Assembly (NCBI GenBank): GCA_022565015.1
Contig: JADFKI010000111.1
Location: 1 to 10,647, forward strand
Reading direction: 5' to 3'
DNA from: Chloroflexota bacterium
GTDB lineage: Bacteria; Chloroflexota; Dehalococcoidia; Lucifugimonadales; JADFKI01
Length of the DNA stretch: 10,647 nt
Shown here: in pieces, positions 1 to 6,105 of the stretch
How the letters are laid out: every line of letters starts with the position of its first letter
Position numbering within the stretch: the first letter of the stretch is position 1
Notes under the pieces: generated by a model
The model's input: only the letters and a program-made list of their open reading frames with translations
What the model was told of the DNA's origin: nothing
Databases searched by the model: none
Position numbers and translations under genes: made by a program

Positions 1-1
1 A

Positions 2-1600
2 ACGTCCAACCTTCTGATCGACAGCCTATATGAACGCTTCGTCACTGAGATCCGGCGAATCGTGGATTTTGATCGCATGTCCATCATGCAGCTGAATGAT
101 GATGGGAAGCTCGCAAACCCCGAATACGTGAGCAGCCCGGACCCGTTCGGGCTTGGCTCGAAGGAGCCATGGCCCCTCGAAAACACGGCCGCAGGCTGGA
201 TCGTGGAAAACAGAGCTACCCTGGTCGAGCCGGACCTGGCGGAGTCGATGCGTTTCCATGCGGACAACACCCTGCTGGACGCGGGCGTGCGCTCCGTAAT
301 CCGCGTGCCCCTCATCTCCAACGAGCGCGCCATCGGAGGCTTCTCCCTCAGTCACCGTGAGCCCAACAAGTTCGGGCCCAGGGAGAGGCGTATCCTGGAG
401 CGGCTGGCCGCCCAGATCGCGCCGGCCATCGAGAACGCCAGGCTCTACCACGAGCTGGAGCAGGCCTTCGAGACGCTGAGCGCCACCCAGGACCAGCTGG
501 TGAAGGTGGAGCGACTCAGGGCCATGGGCGAGCTTGCCAGCGGAGTCGCGCACGATCTCAACAACGCCCTCGCGGCGATTCTGGGCAGGGCCCAGCTGCT
601 CATAAACCAGATGGAGGACGAGACCCACGTCCGCTCCCTGCGGCTTATAGAGCAGGCCGCTCAGGACTCCGCCCAAGTAGTCAAGAGAATCTTGAACTTC
701 GCCCGCCTGGAGTCAGACCAGATTGAGTTCTCCGCGGTCAACGTGGACCAGCTGCTGGAAGACGTCACCGAGCTGACCAGGCACAAGTGGGCGGACGAGG
801 CTCAGAGCAAGGGCCAGAACATTGAAATGCGCAAGGAGATGAGCACCGTTCCGGAGGTGCTGGGCAGCTATTCCGAGCTTCGGGAGGTCCTCATGAACAT
901 CGTAATAAATGCATACGAGGCGATCGATGGAGATGGTGCAATCACGCTGAGCACCTCGGCCGCCAACGGCGCTGTAAGAATCACCGTGGCCGACACGGGC
1001 ACGGGGATGACGGAAGAGACCAAGGAGAAGATCTTTAATCCATTCTTCACGACAAAGGGGTCTCGGGGCACGGGACTGGGTCTCAGTATCGCCCTGGGAA
1101 TCATAACGAAGCACGACGGCACGCTGCTGATGGACAGCGAGGCCGGCGCGGGGACGAAGGTCCACATTACCCTACCCTACGCACCCCAATCGGAGGGCCC
1201 GGAAGAAGAGGAGCCGGTAACCTCCAAGGAGAGGGTCAAGCCGGCTAGAGTGCTCGTAATCGAGGACGAGCTGCTCATTCGGGAGACGCTATGCGATATG
1301 CTGGAGCTGGTCGACCATGTTGTGACCCTTGCCTCGGACGGTGAGCAGGGAATCAGGCTCTTCAAGGAAGGTGAGTTCGACGTTGTTTTCACCGACCTGG
1401 GTATGCCCGGCCTCTCGGGTTGGGATGTGGCTAAGGCCATCAAGAAGGAGCGGTCCGACGTCCCGATAGTCATGGTGACGGGCTGGGGCGTCGGCATCAG
1501 TGAAGAGCAGCTGAAGCAGCACGAGGTAGACCGGGTCCTTCCCAAACCCTTCGATATAGAGGAGGTGCACACGCTCATACGTGACCTCACGAAAGACTAG
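2..1600 (+). CDS. Hybrid sensor histidine kinase: GAF, HisKA, HATPase and receiver domains (5' partial)
   Basis: The frame is open to the left edge, so the GTG at 62 is internal and the true start lies outside the window. Numbering codons from position 2 gives 532 residues. A GAF sensor domain occupies about residues 1-150; its opening lines up with the usual GAF pattern ending in VDFDRMSI. A short coiled linker (YHELEQAFETLSATQDQL) leads to the HisKA H-box GELASGVAHDLNN, with phospho-acceptor His184. The HATPase_c domain shows an N-box (NIVINAYEAI, about 299-308), a G1 box (DTGTGM, Asp331) and F/G2 boxes (FNPFFTTKG, GTGLGLSI, about 343-362). A receiver domain follows from about 415 with the acidic pair IEDE, phospho-acceptor Asp465 in VFTDLGMPG, a Thr in VMVTGWG and Lys in LPKPF. 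All catalytic residues are present, so it should autophosphorylate and pass phosphate to its own receiver. There is no membrane segment in the visible part, so a soluble kinase is likely. The signal and output partner are unknown. Confidence 0.95.
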   Translation, partial: TSNLLIDSLYERFVTEIRRIVDFDRMSIMQLNDDGKLANPEYVSSPDPFGLGSKEPWPLENTAAGWIVENRATLVEPDLAESMRFHADNTLLDAGVRSVIRVPLISNERAIGGFSLSHREPNKFGPRERRILERLAAQIAPAIENARLYHELEQAFETLSATQDQLVKVERLRAMGELASGVAHDLNNALAAILGRAQLLINQMEDETHVRSLRLIEQAAQDSAQVVKRILNFARLESDQIEFSAVNVDQLLEDVTELTRHKWADEAQSKGQNIEMRKEMSTVPEVLGSYSELREVLMNIVINAYEAIDGDGAITLSTSAANGAVRITVADTGTGMTEETKEKIFNPFFTTKGSRGTGLGLSIALGIITKHDGTLLMDSEAGAGTKVHITLPYAPQSEGPEEEEPVTSKERVKPARVLVIEDELLIRETLCDMLELVDHVVTLASDGEQGIRLFKEGEFDVVFTDLGMPGLSGWDVAKAIKKERSDVPIVMVTGWGVGISEEQLKQHEVDRVLPKPFDIEEVHTLIRDLTKD

Positions 1601-1602
1601 GA

Positions 1603-1780
1603 AACTATCTCAAAAACGTCTATCCAAAATTAACCATCCTTCGGCAGGCTCTCCCGCCTCAGGTGGGTCCACAGTGGCGGACTCCGAAGATATTCAAATT
1701 AGGGGGTCGGACAGGACCAACGGGTAGATAGAACCCCTTCCGTTCGTGGTGAGCTTGTCGAACCATTCTTTGAGATATTT
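1603..1780. repeat. Candidate small palindromic / MITE-like intergenic element
   Basis: The outer ends AACTATCTCAAA (1603-1614) and TTTGAGATATTT (1769-1780) are inverted copies matching at 11 of 12 positions, enclosing about 154 bp with no convincing reading frame. Inside lie a small hairpin (CCCGCC/GGTGGG, 1653-1667) and two stretches, CTTCGGCAGGCTC and TTCGTGGTGAGCTTGTCG, of a kind I associate with dispersed intergenic repeats in bacterial genomes; that last point is memory, not a search. The element starts two bases after the kinase stop codon. It could be a non-autonomous mobile element, or simply the kinase 3' UTR. No target-site duplication was evident. Confidence 0.4.
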
Positions 1781-1784
1781 ACCA

Positions 1785-2040
1785 AGAGTCCTCACGGGAG
1801 ATAGCTGCTGGAGCGCCACTCCTCTTCCTCATGCCCGTGGGCTTTCTTAGCTCCCCTTCGGACTTCGCCATGATCGGCCGGCTCTTTAACCCATAATCCT
1901 CCGAGATGCCCCGGCCCCACGGGAAAGCCACCCTGGACCGTTGAGTAATAGCCTCCCGCCCCGGCCGAGATGCGCCTGTTGTCCTGCGAGACCTTATGCA
2001 ATAAAGTACGCTGGGACCGGCGCAACCGAATCTCTGATGA
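1785..2040. other. Gene-free GC-rich stretch, possible relic or structured RNA
   Basis: No recognised gene lies here. On the minus strand a frame stays open from 2205 to 1792. Its part outside the carbonic anhydrase gene (for example GLWVKEPADHGEVRRG) is highly charged and was not recognised, so it may be a remnant of a mobile-element protein or chance. The segment also carries an 8-bp inverted repeat, CCCGTGGG (1834-1841) with CCCACGGG (1916-1923), which could fold as RNA. It most likely also contains the leader of the carbonic anhydrase gene. Confidence 0.2.
1979..2007 (+). promoter_or_regulatory. Weak candidate sigma-70-type promoter for the carbonic anhydrase gene
   Basis: TTGTCC (1979-1984) and TAAAGT (2002-2007) are 17 bp apart, each matching 4 of 6 consensus bases, about 50 bp upstream of the GTG start. 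It was found by eye in GC-rich DNA, so it is only suggestive. Confidence 0.25.
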
Positions 2041-2056
2041 TGGCGGAGGAGCTAAC

Positions 2057-2584
2057 GTGATACGCAGCCTTGACGGAATCAGCCCCAGAATACATCCCAC
2101 GGCCTTCGTGAGCGAGGCCGCGTACGTTATCGGCGACGTGGAGATCGGTGAGGGTTCCAGCATCTGGCCCGGCGCCGTCGTTCGCGCGGACATGGGGAAG
2201 ATCAAGATCGGCAGGCAGACATGCGTTCAGGACAACTCGACGGTGCACGGAGACGACGACGTTGAGATAGGGGACAACGTGGTGATCGGCCATAACGTGC
2301 TGTGCCACGCCAGGACCGTGGGCAATCGCGTCGTGATCGGCAACGGCGCCGCGGTGAATGACGGCGTGATAATCGGCGATGACAGCCTCATAGCCTCGGG
2401 CACGGTCATAGTAGACAACGTCGAGATACCTGCGCGCTCCCTGGTCGTGGGCGTACCGGGCAAGGTCCGGGGAGAGATTCGAGAGCGCCACCTGGAGCGC
2501 ATGAAGTGGTACAGCGACGTCTATATCGAGAAGACCGAGCGCTACAAGAGGCAGGGTAATCTGGAGTCCAAAAGAATCGATTAG
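2057..2584 (+). CDS. Gamma-class carbonic anhydrase-like hexapeptide-repeat protein
   Basis: A 175-residue left-handed beta-helix protein of the gamma-CA / YrdA / PaaY family, expected as a cytosolic trimer with metal bound between subunits. The imperfect hexapeptide repeats run from about residue 10 to 140 (e.g. AYVIGDVEIGEGSSIWPGA). The three metal-ligand histidines are visible: His64 in NSTVHGD, and His79 and His84 in VIGHNVLCH, the last two with the 5-residue spacing of the archaeal enzyme Cam. Arg43 and Asp45 (VVRAD) and Gln58/Asp59 (VQDN) are also conserved. It lacks the long acidic loop of Cam, as YrdA-like members do, so carbonic anhydrase activity is plausible but not certain; some relatives act on acyl-CoA or have no measured activity. 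The start is GTG at 2057, chosen because GGAGGA (2045-2050) lies six bases upstream and the protein then begins as the family does. The frame extends upstream to an ATG at 1970, but that part is not conserved-looking. Confidence 0.88.
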   Translation: MIRSLDGISPRIHPTAFVSEAAYVIGDVEIGEGSSIWPGAVVRADMGKIKIGRQTCVQDNSTVHGDDDVEIGDNVVIGHNVLCHARTVGNRVVIGNGAAVNDGVIIGDDSLIASGTVIVDNVEIPARSLVVGVPGKVRGEIRERHLERMKWYSDVYIEKTERYKRQGNLESKRID

Positions 2585-2835
2585 CCTGCGTCGATCTTCA
2601 TCAGGCCGATGCGACGGGCAGGAAATCTACACCTGTTCAGGCGCGCTCATTCGCATGGGATCGAGACATCGCGCCGGCACGATCCTGGCGGCGTGGGCGG
2701 GCCTGGGATGCGAATTGCTTGGCTCCTCCTCGCCCCTCCTCGCCCTCGACGCCGGAGACCACGCGATAGGTCTGACAGGACCAGTGGAAGGCGTTGCCGA
2801 CCAACGGCTTCCATTCAGATGGCCTATGGAAAAAG

Positions 2836-4137
2836 CTATTCGATCGTTATCAGGTCCCGGACCTTGTCCAGGGTGGCGGGACCGATGCCCTTGACCTCCA
2901 GAAGCTCCTCCACAGAAGAGAACGGCCCGTTCAGCACGCGATATTCGACGATGGCCCGTGCCTTCACCTCGCCGATGCCCGGCAGCATTTCCAGCTCCAC
3001 GGCGGATGCGAGGTTTATGTTTATCGAATGCGGCTCCACTGCCGTCGGCGTAGGCGTCGCGCTGCCGTCGGCCTTTGACGAGGGCGGACGCCATCCGGCC
3101 GACAGCGCGTCCTCCTCCGTGCAGAACCAGACCTCGCCCTTGGACTCGTCGATCTCGGTCCTTGCGTAATAGGCGCTGTCGGGCGTGTGGAAAATGCGTT
3201 CACCGCCGCTGCTCATGTTGCCCTTTATCACCGGCTGCTCGGTGCCCGAGTAATCACAGACCTGCCGCGGCCCGGCGTCGACGGCTTCCGGAGTCGGTGT
3301 GGCCTCCGGGATGGGGCTCGCCGTCGGCGAGACGTCGGGAGCGGCCTGGGTGGCAGGGCTCTCGACCGGTGTCGCGCTGGGCGAGGGCGCGGGTGCGTCA
3401 GCCGGCGCCGGAGTACGCGTCGCAGCGGGTGTTGGGGACTTCATGCCCACCGGAGTGTGCATCGCCACGGGTGCTGGGGACGTCATGCCCTCCGGAGTAC
3501 GCGTCGCAGCGGGTGCTTGGGACGTCACGCCCACCGGAGTATGCGTCGCCGTTGCGGCGGACGTGAGCGCACCACCGGGGAGGCGGCCACGGGGCGCGAC
3601 GTCGCTCCTCGGCGGCGATGGATCGAGCGATGCGATTCCAGGCGTCTGCGTCGACGCAATGTTGGTGGCGGTTTTATCCTCTTCACGATTGTCGTTGTAG
3701 AGCCTGCGTCCCGCGACGACCTCGAATTCCGGAAAGTGCCGCCTCTCCTCTATGTACAGGTCGCCGTCGACGACATCTCCAGTACGTGTGTCTATCTCCA
3801 CCCACGAGTAGCCGTCCCTGACCTGAATCCTCACTCTCCCGGGGTCGGTGGCAACGACGCATATTGATTCCGGAAGGGAGACGAGTCGGCCGCGTATCTC
3901 CATGCTGTAGACGAGGGGCCGCACGCAGGACATGACCTCAGGCGACGAGACTGGCGAGTCCTTGACCTGGGCGGGTCGAGACTCCGCCGGGTCCAGCGCT
4001 CCGCCCGGCAGCGCTGGGGACGACTCCTCCTTCAGCGCCGTTGGGGCCGTCGTGCCGACGCATGCAAAGACGACCAGAAACGGCGCTGCCAGCAGTAAAC
4101 CGATGCGAACAGGACAACGAGCTTTTCGATAGGTCAT
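2836..4137 (-). CDS. Putative lipoprotein: repeat linker, sunset domain and ComEA-like helix-hairpin-helix
   Basis: 433 residues. The N-terminus has a basic start, a hydrophobic stretch (GLLLAAPFLVVFA) and a possible lipobox VFAC with Cys26, so it is probably an exported lipoprotein. Residues about 70-150 form an unrecognised beta-rich domain. Residues about 155-290 are a Pro/Thr/Ala/Ser linker containing a 14-residue tandem repeat. A sunset domain follows at about 303-350 (VIKGNMSSGGERIFHTPDS ... KGEVWFCTEEDALSAGW), a small domain often attached to exported nucleases and binding proteins. The C-terminus (about 372-433) is a paired helix-hairpin-helix of the ComEA type (INLASAVELEMLPGIGEVKA, then LLEVKGIGPATLDKV), which binds DNA backbone without sequence specificity. 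A surface DNA-binding role, as in DNA uptake, is inference. The ATG at 4137 is the only plausible start, because an in-frame TAG lies about 20 bases upstream. The ribosome site is weak. It follows selD on the same strand but is separated by a terminator, so it may have its own promoter. Confidence 0.82.
   Translation of the reverse strand: MTYRKARCPVRIGLLLAAPFLVVFACVGTTAPTALKEESSPALPGGALDPAESRPAQVKDSPVSSPEVMSCVRPLVYSMEIRGRLVSLPESICVVATDPGRVRIQVRDGYSWVEIDTRTGDVVDGDLYIEERRHFPEFEVVAGRRLYNDNREEDKTATNIASTQTPGIASLDPSPPRSDVAPRGRLPGGALTSAATATHTPVGVTSQAPAATRTPEGMTSPAPVAMHTPVGMKSPTPAATRTPAPADAPAPSPSATPVESPATQAAPDVSPTASPIPEATPTPEAVDAGPRQVCDYSGTEQPVIKGNMSSGGERIFHTPDSAYYARTEIDESKGEVWFCTEEDALSAGWRPPSSKADGSATPTPTAVEPHSININLASAVELEMLPGIGEVKARAIVEYRVLNGPFSSVEELLEVKGIGPATLDKVRDLITIE
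3408..3552. repeat. 42-bp tandem repeat (3 copies plus part) within a coding region
   Basis: Units start at 3408, 3450, 3492 and 3534, each beginning CCGGAGT on the plus strand, exactly 42 bp apart with roughly 80-90% identity by eye. Because 42 is a multiple of 3, the array encodes a 14-residue repeat (pattern TPxGxxSPAPxA with variants) in the linker of the minus-strand lipoprotein and can change copy number without shifting the frame. Confidence 0.9.
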
Positions 4138-4181
4138 TGATGTGCCTGATGGACGCGCCTAATACTAACAGGCCGGCTCGT
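4112..4181 (+). other. Possible remnant of the 3' end of a 23S rRNA gene
   Basis: GATAGGTC (about 4128) followed by CCTAATACTAACAGGCCGG (4158-4176) resembles the conserved end of bacterial 23S rRNA, where GATAGG precedes (AC)TAATACTAA...CG by a few tens of bases. The preceding ACAACGAG also looks like the ACGACGAG that often lies before GATAGG. The spacing is shorter than usual and the rest of the gene is absent. The match is from memory and may be chance. It overlaps, antisense, the first codons of the lipoprotein gene. Confidence 0.3.
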
Positions 4182-4183
4182 CT

Positions 4184-4218
4184 GCCAAAAGAACAGGGCC
4201 CCGAAATATCGAGGCCCT
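4184..4218 (-). terminator. Rho-independent terminator after selD
   Basis: On the minus strand, 33 bases after the selD stop, AGGGCCTCGA pairs with the following TCGGGGCCCT over 10 bp (one G-T pair) around a TATT tetraloop (4195-4218). A T-rich GTTCTTTT follows. It separates selD from the downstream lipoprotein gene. Confidence 0.75.
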
Positions 4219-4250
4219 TGCCTTTGAAGCCCGAACTCAGTGGGATGTCG

Positions 4251-5312
4251 TTAAGGCACGACTTCAATGCGCTTGCCGCCGAGCGCGTCCTTGGGCAGGA
4301 CCTCACCCACGACGGCCCGAATCTCCACGCCCTCCGCTTCCAGCTCCGACAGCAGCTCGTCCTTCTTGTCGGACGGCACCGAGATGAGAAGGCCGCCTGA
4401 GGTCTGGGCGTCGGCCAGCAATATCCTGGTGTTTTCGTCGATATCGGCGCCCCAGCTCACCTGATCGCTCACGGCGTCCAGGTTGCGGTGGGTTCCGCCT
4501 GGAGCGATGCCCTTCTCCAGCAGCTCCAACACCCCATCGAGAACTGGAACGGAGCTGAAGAAGATTCGGGCGGAGACCCCGCTGCCCAGAACTATCCCCT
4601 TTAGGTGGCCCAGCAGACCAAATCCGGTAATATCCGAGCAGGCATTCACGCCCACCGTCGTCATGGCATGGGCGGCCTCGCGGTTAAGGGCCGACATAAC
4701 CTTTATGGCGCCGGCCAATACGTCCTCGCTCACCACACCCTGCTTTCCGGCGGTGGTGATGATGCCGGTGCCGATGGGCTTGGTCAACACGAGAACGTCG
4801 CCCGGCCTGGCGCCCGCGTTGGTGACCTCTTCGCCGGGCCTGACAACTCCGGTAACGGACAGGCCGTATTTCGGCTCCTTGTCGTCCACCGTGTGTCCCC
4901 CAACGATGATAACGCCCGCCTCACTGGCCTTGGAGCCGCCTCCTCGCAGGATCTCGCCCAGGATCTCATGGGGAAGCTCCACGGGAAACGCCACGATGTT
5001 CAGCGCGGTAATCGGAGTGCCCCCCATCGCGTACACGTCGCTCAGGGCGTTGGCCACGGCGATCTCGCCGTACGCGAAGGGGTCGTCCACGATGGGCGGA
5101 AAGAAATCGACCGTCGAGATGATAGCCGTCTCGTCGTTCATCTTGTACACGGCGGCATCGTCGCCGGTGGAAAAGCCCACAAGCAGGTTTGGATCGTTTA
5201 TTGCCGGCAGCTGACGCAGGACCTGCGCCAGGTCTTTTGGACTAAATTTGGAGGCTCAACCAGCGCAGCTTGCGAGGCTGGTCAGCTTGATATCGTGCTG
5301 GACCTGGGCCAT
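4251..5312 (-). CDS. selD: Selenide, water dikinase (selenophosphate synthetase), selenocysteine-containing
   Basis: 353 residues including Sec19. SelD makes selenophosphate from selenide and ATP, the selenium donor for Sec-tRNA and for 2-selenouridine. A conventional call would start at the ATG at 5180 and miss the first 44 residues. Upstream of it the frame crosses a TGA at 5256-5258 and continues into obvious SelD sequence: LTSLASCAG-U-ASKFSPKDLAQ, the place where E. coli SelD has its catalytic Cys17. The start is the ATG at 5312 with GAGGAG (5321-5326) eight bases upstream. Cys16 lies three residues before the Sec, and Lys22 matches the essential Lys20 of E. coli. Later motifs are typical: FSTGDDAAVYK, STVDFFPPIVDDP, ANALSDVYAMGG, ALNIVAFP, GHTVDDKEPKYGLSVTG, CSDITGFGLLGHL and DAQTSGGLL. 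The total length is normal for the family. It lies 189 bp downstream of the Sec-rhodanese gene on the same strand and is followed by a terminator. Because the protein itself needs selenocysteine, its synthesis depends on the product of its own pathway. Confidence 0.95.
5220..5258 (-). promoter_or_regulatory. Sec codon TGA and candidate bacterial SECIS hairpin in selD
   Basis: TGA at 5258-5256. After 21 bases comes GACCTG, loop GCG, CAGGTC (5234-5220), a perfect 6-bp stem whose 3-nt loop begins with G 28 nt after the TGA. That is within the usual spacing for bacterial SECIS elements, which bind SelB. Confidence 0.75.
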
Positions 5313-5330
5313 TTCAACAGCTCCTCAATG

Positions 5331-5505
5331 CTAAAAACCTGAATATACGATCCATGACTCTTGGCATGCGAAATCAGGCTCACTGTTTCGCTTCCAACCA
5401 ACTGATCCATACCTCAAAACGCAGAATCACCGTCGTTACATGGGTCGACGTGCTTAATGACGTGCCCTCCGATGGGGAGCCATCGGACGAGATTCAGGTA
5501 TCTAG
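5331..5505. repeat. Candidate inverted-repeat-bounded element between the two selenoprotein genes
   Basis: Plus-strand CTAAAAACCTGAATAT (5331-5346) and the reverse complement of 5490-5505 (CTAGATACCTGAATCT) agree at 13 of 16 positions, with a perfect 8-bp core ACCTGAAT. Between them are about 143 bp including a perfect 8-bp hairpin at 5468-5487. No convincing gene was found on either strand. One end overlaps the rhodanese stop codon. It could be a small mobile element or a structured operon spacer. Confidence 0.35.
5468..5487 (-). other. Perfect 8-bp hairpin just downstream of the rhodanese gene
   Basis: TCCGATGG and CCATCGGA flank a 4-base loop, 15 bases past the rhodanese stop. No T-run follows on the minus strand, so it is not a standard terminator. 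It may protect the 3' end of the message or set the rhodanese:SelD ratio. Confidence 0.5.
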
Positions 5506-5882
5506 GAGTCCGACGGCGCGGGTATTACGAACGGAAGGTCCGCCTCCTTCCAGCCCCCAAAACCCGGTGACATGTAGGCCACGTTGGTGTAGCCCATGGC
5601 CTTAAGCGTCTGCCCTGCCAGGGCAGCTCGAGCCGTGCCCATTCAATGCGTTATGATGCGCACGTTTCGGTCTGGAATAGACTCCTCCACCCGCCCCTCA
5701 ATGCGCCCGCGCGAGAGCAGCAGCGCCCCTTCGATGTGGCCATTGGCCCACTCGTCCGGCTCGCGCACATCCAGTATCACCACTGCCTCTCCCGACTTCA
5801 CCCGCTCGTGGGCTTCCTCTGCAGTGACGGACGATACGGTCTGCTCCGCAATCTCAACCATTCGGCGTCCTATGCTCTCCAT
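5502..5882 (-). CDS. Selenocysteine-containing rhodanese-like sulfurtransferase
   Basis: 126 residues when TGA at 5643-5645 is read as Sec80; read as a stop it would leave a 79-residue protein cut off exactly at the active site. The single rhodanese domain shows the first signature LDVREPDEWANGHIEGA (37-53), the strand VRIITH, then U80 where every active rhodanese has its catalytic Cys. The remaining fold continues without a break (MGTARAALAGQTLKAMGYTN, then AYMSPGFGGWKEADLP) to a TAG at 5502. Rhodaneses carry sulfur, or in vitro selenium, as a per-sulfide/selenide on this residue. Here the active loop is U-M-G-T-A-R. The start is ATG 5882 with GGAGGGAG four bases upstream. There is no signal peptide, so it is probably cytosolic. 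The context with selD suggests a selenium delivery or redox role, but a detoxifying sulfurtransferase is also possible. Confidence 0.9.
5610..5645 (-). promoter_or_regulatory. Sec codon TGA and candidate bacterial SECIS hairpin in the rhodanese gene
   Basis: TGA at 5645-5643. Sixteen bases later CTGCCCT, loop GGC, AGGGCAG (5626-5610) forms a perfect 7-bp stem whose loop starts with GG, 24 nt after the TGA. Both the spacing and the loop guanines match the bacterial SECIS pattern. Confidence 0.8.
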
Positions 5883-6084
5883 GAACTCCCTCCGTGATTG
5901 AAGCGATTGGCCACCGCTCCCGGTGCCATGGCGGCCCCGTTCTCTAGGGCCTGGGGATCCCAGTGCCCGCCGACCTCTCGCTATTTTAAACCCCTGAACA
6001 CCGGAACCGTATATATACTAACACAATGACACCTATTTACTTTGGTGCGAATTCCTGGAACCGGCGCCTGCCTGACCTCCCAAA

Positions 6085-6098
6085 GGCGAGCGCTCGCC
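6085..6098 (-). terminator. Weak stem-loop after the hydantoinase gene
   Basis: GGCGAGCGCTCGCC is fully self-complementary and can form a 5-bp stem with a GCGC loop eight bases after the hydantoinase stop on the minus strand. Only TTT follows it. It is a poor intrinsic terminator, so read-through into the rhodanese and selD genes remains possible. Confidence 0.3.
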
Positions 6099-6105
6099 CG
6101 TCTGT

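Noticed and set aside
2585..2835. A small gene between the carbonic anhydrase and lipoprotein genes
   Set aside because: The short frames on both strands have unlike-protein composition and no ribosome site; I see nothing supportable in this convergent gap.
3075..3867. Long plus-strand frames (163 and 226 residues) opposite the lipoprotein gene
   Set aside because: They are Arg/Pro-rich shadows of a GC-rich, repetitive coding region; the minus-strand frame has recognisable domains.
4483..5342. Plus-strand frames of about 245 residues opposite selD
   Set aside because: Antisense shadows of a clearly conserved gene, without recognisable motifs.
5313..5501. A tRNA-Sec gene or a third small selenoprotein between rhodanese and selD
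   Set aside because: No acceptor/T-arm pairing or T-loop sequence was found. The minus-strand frame through a TGA at about 5414-5416 gives only a short unrecognised peptide without a proper ribosome site.
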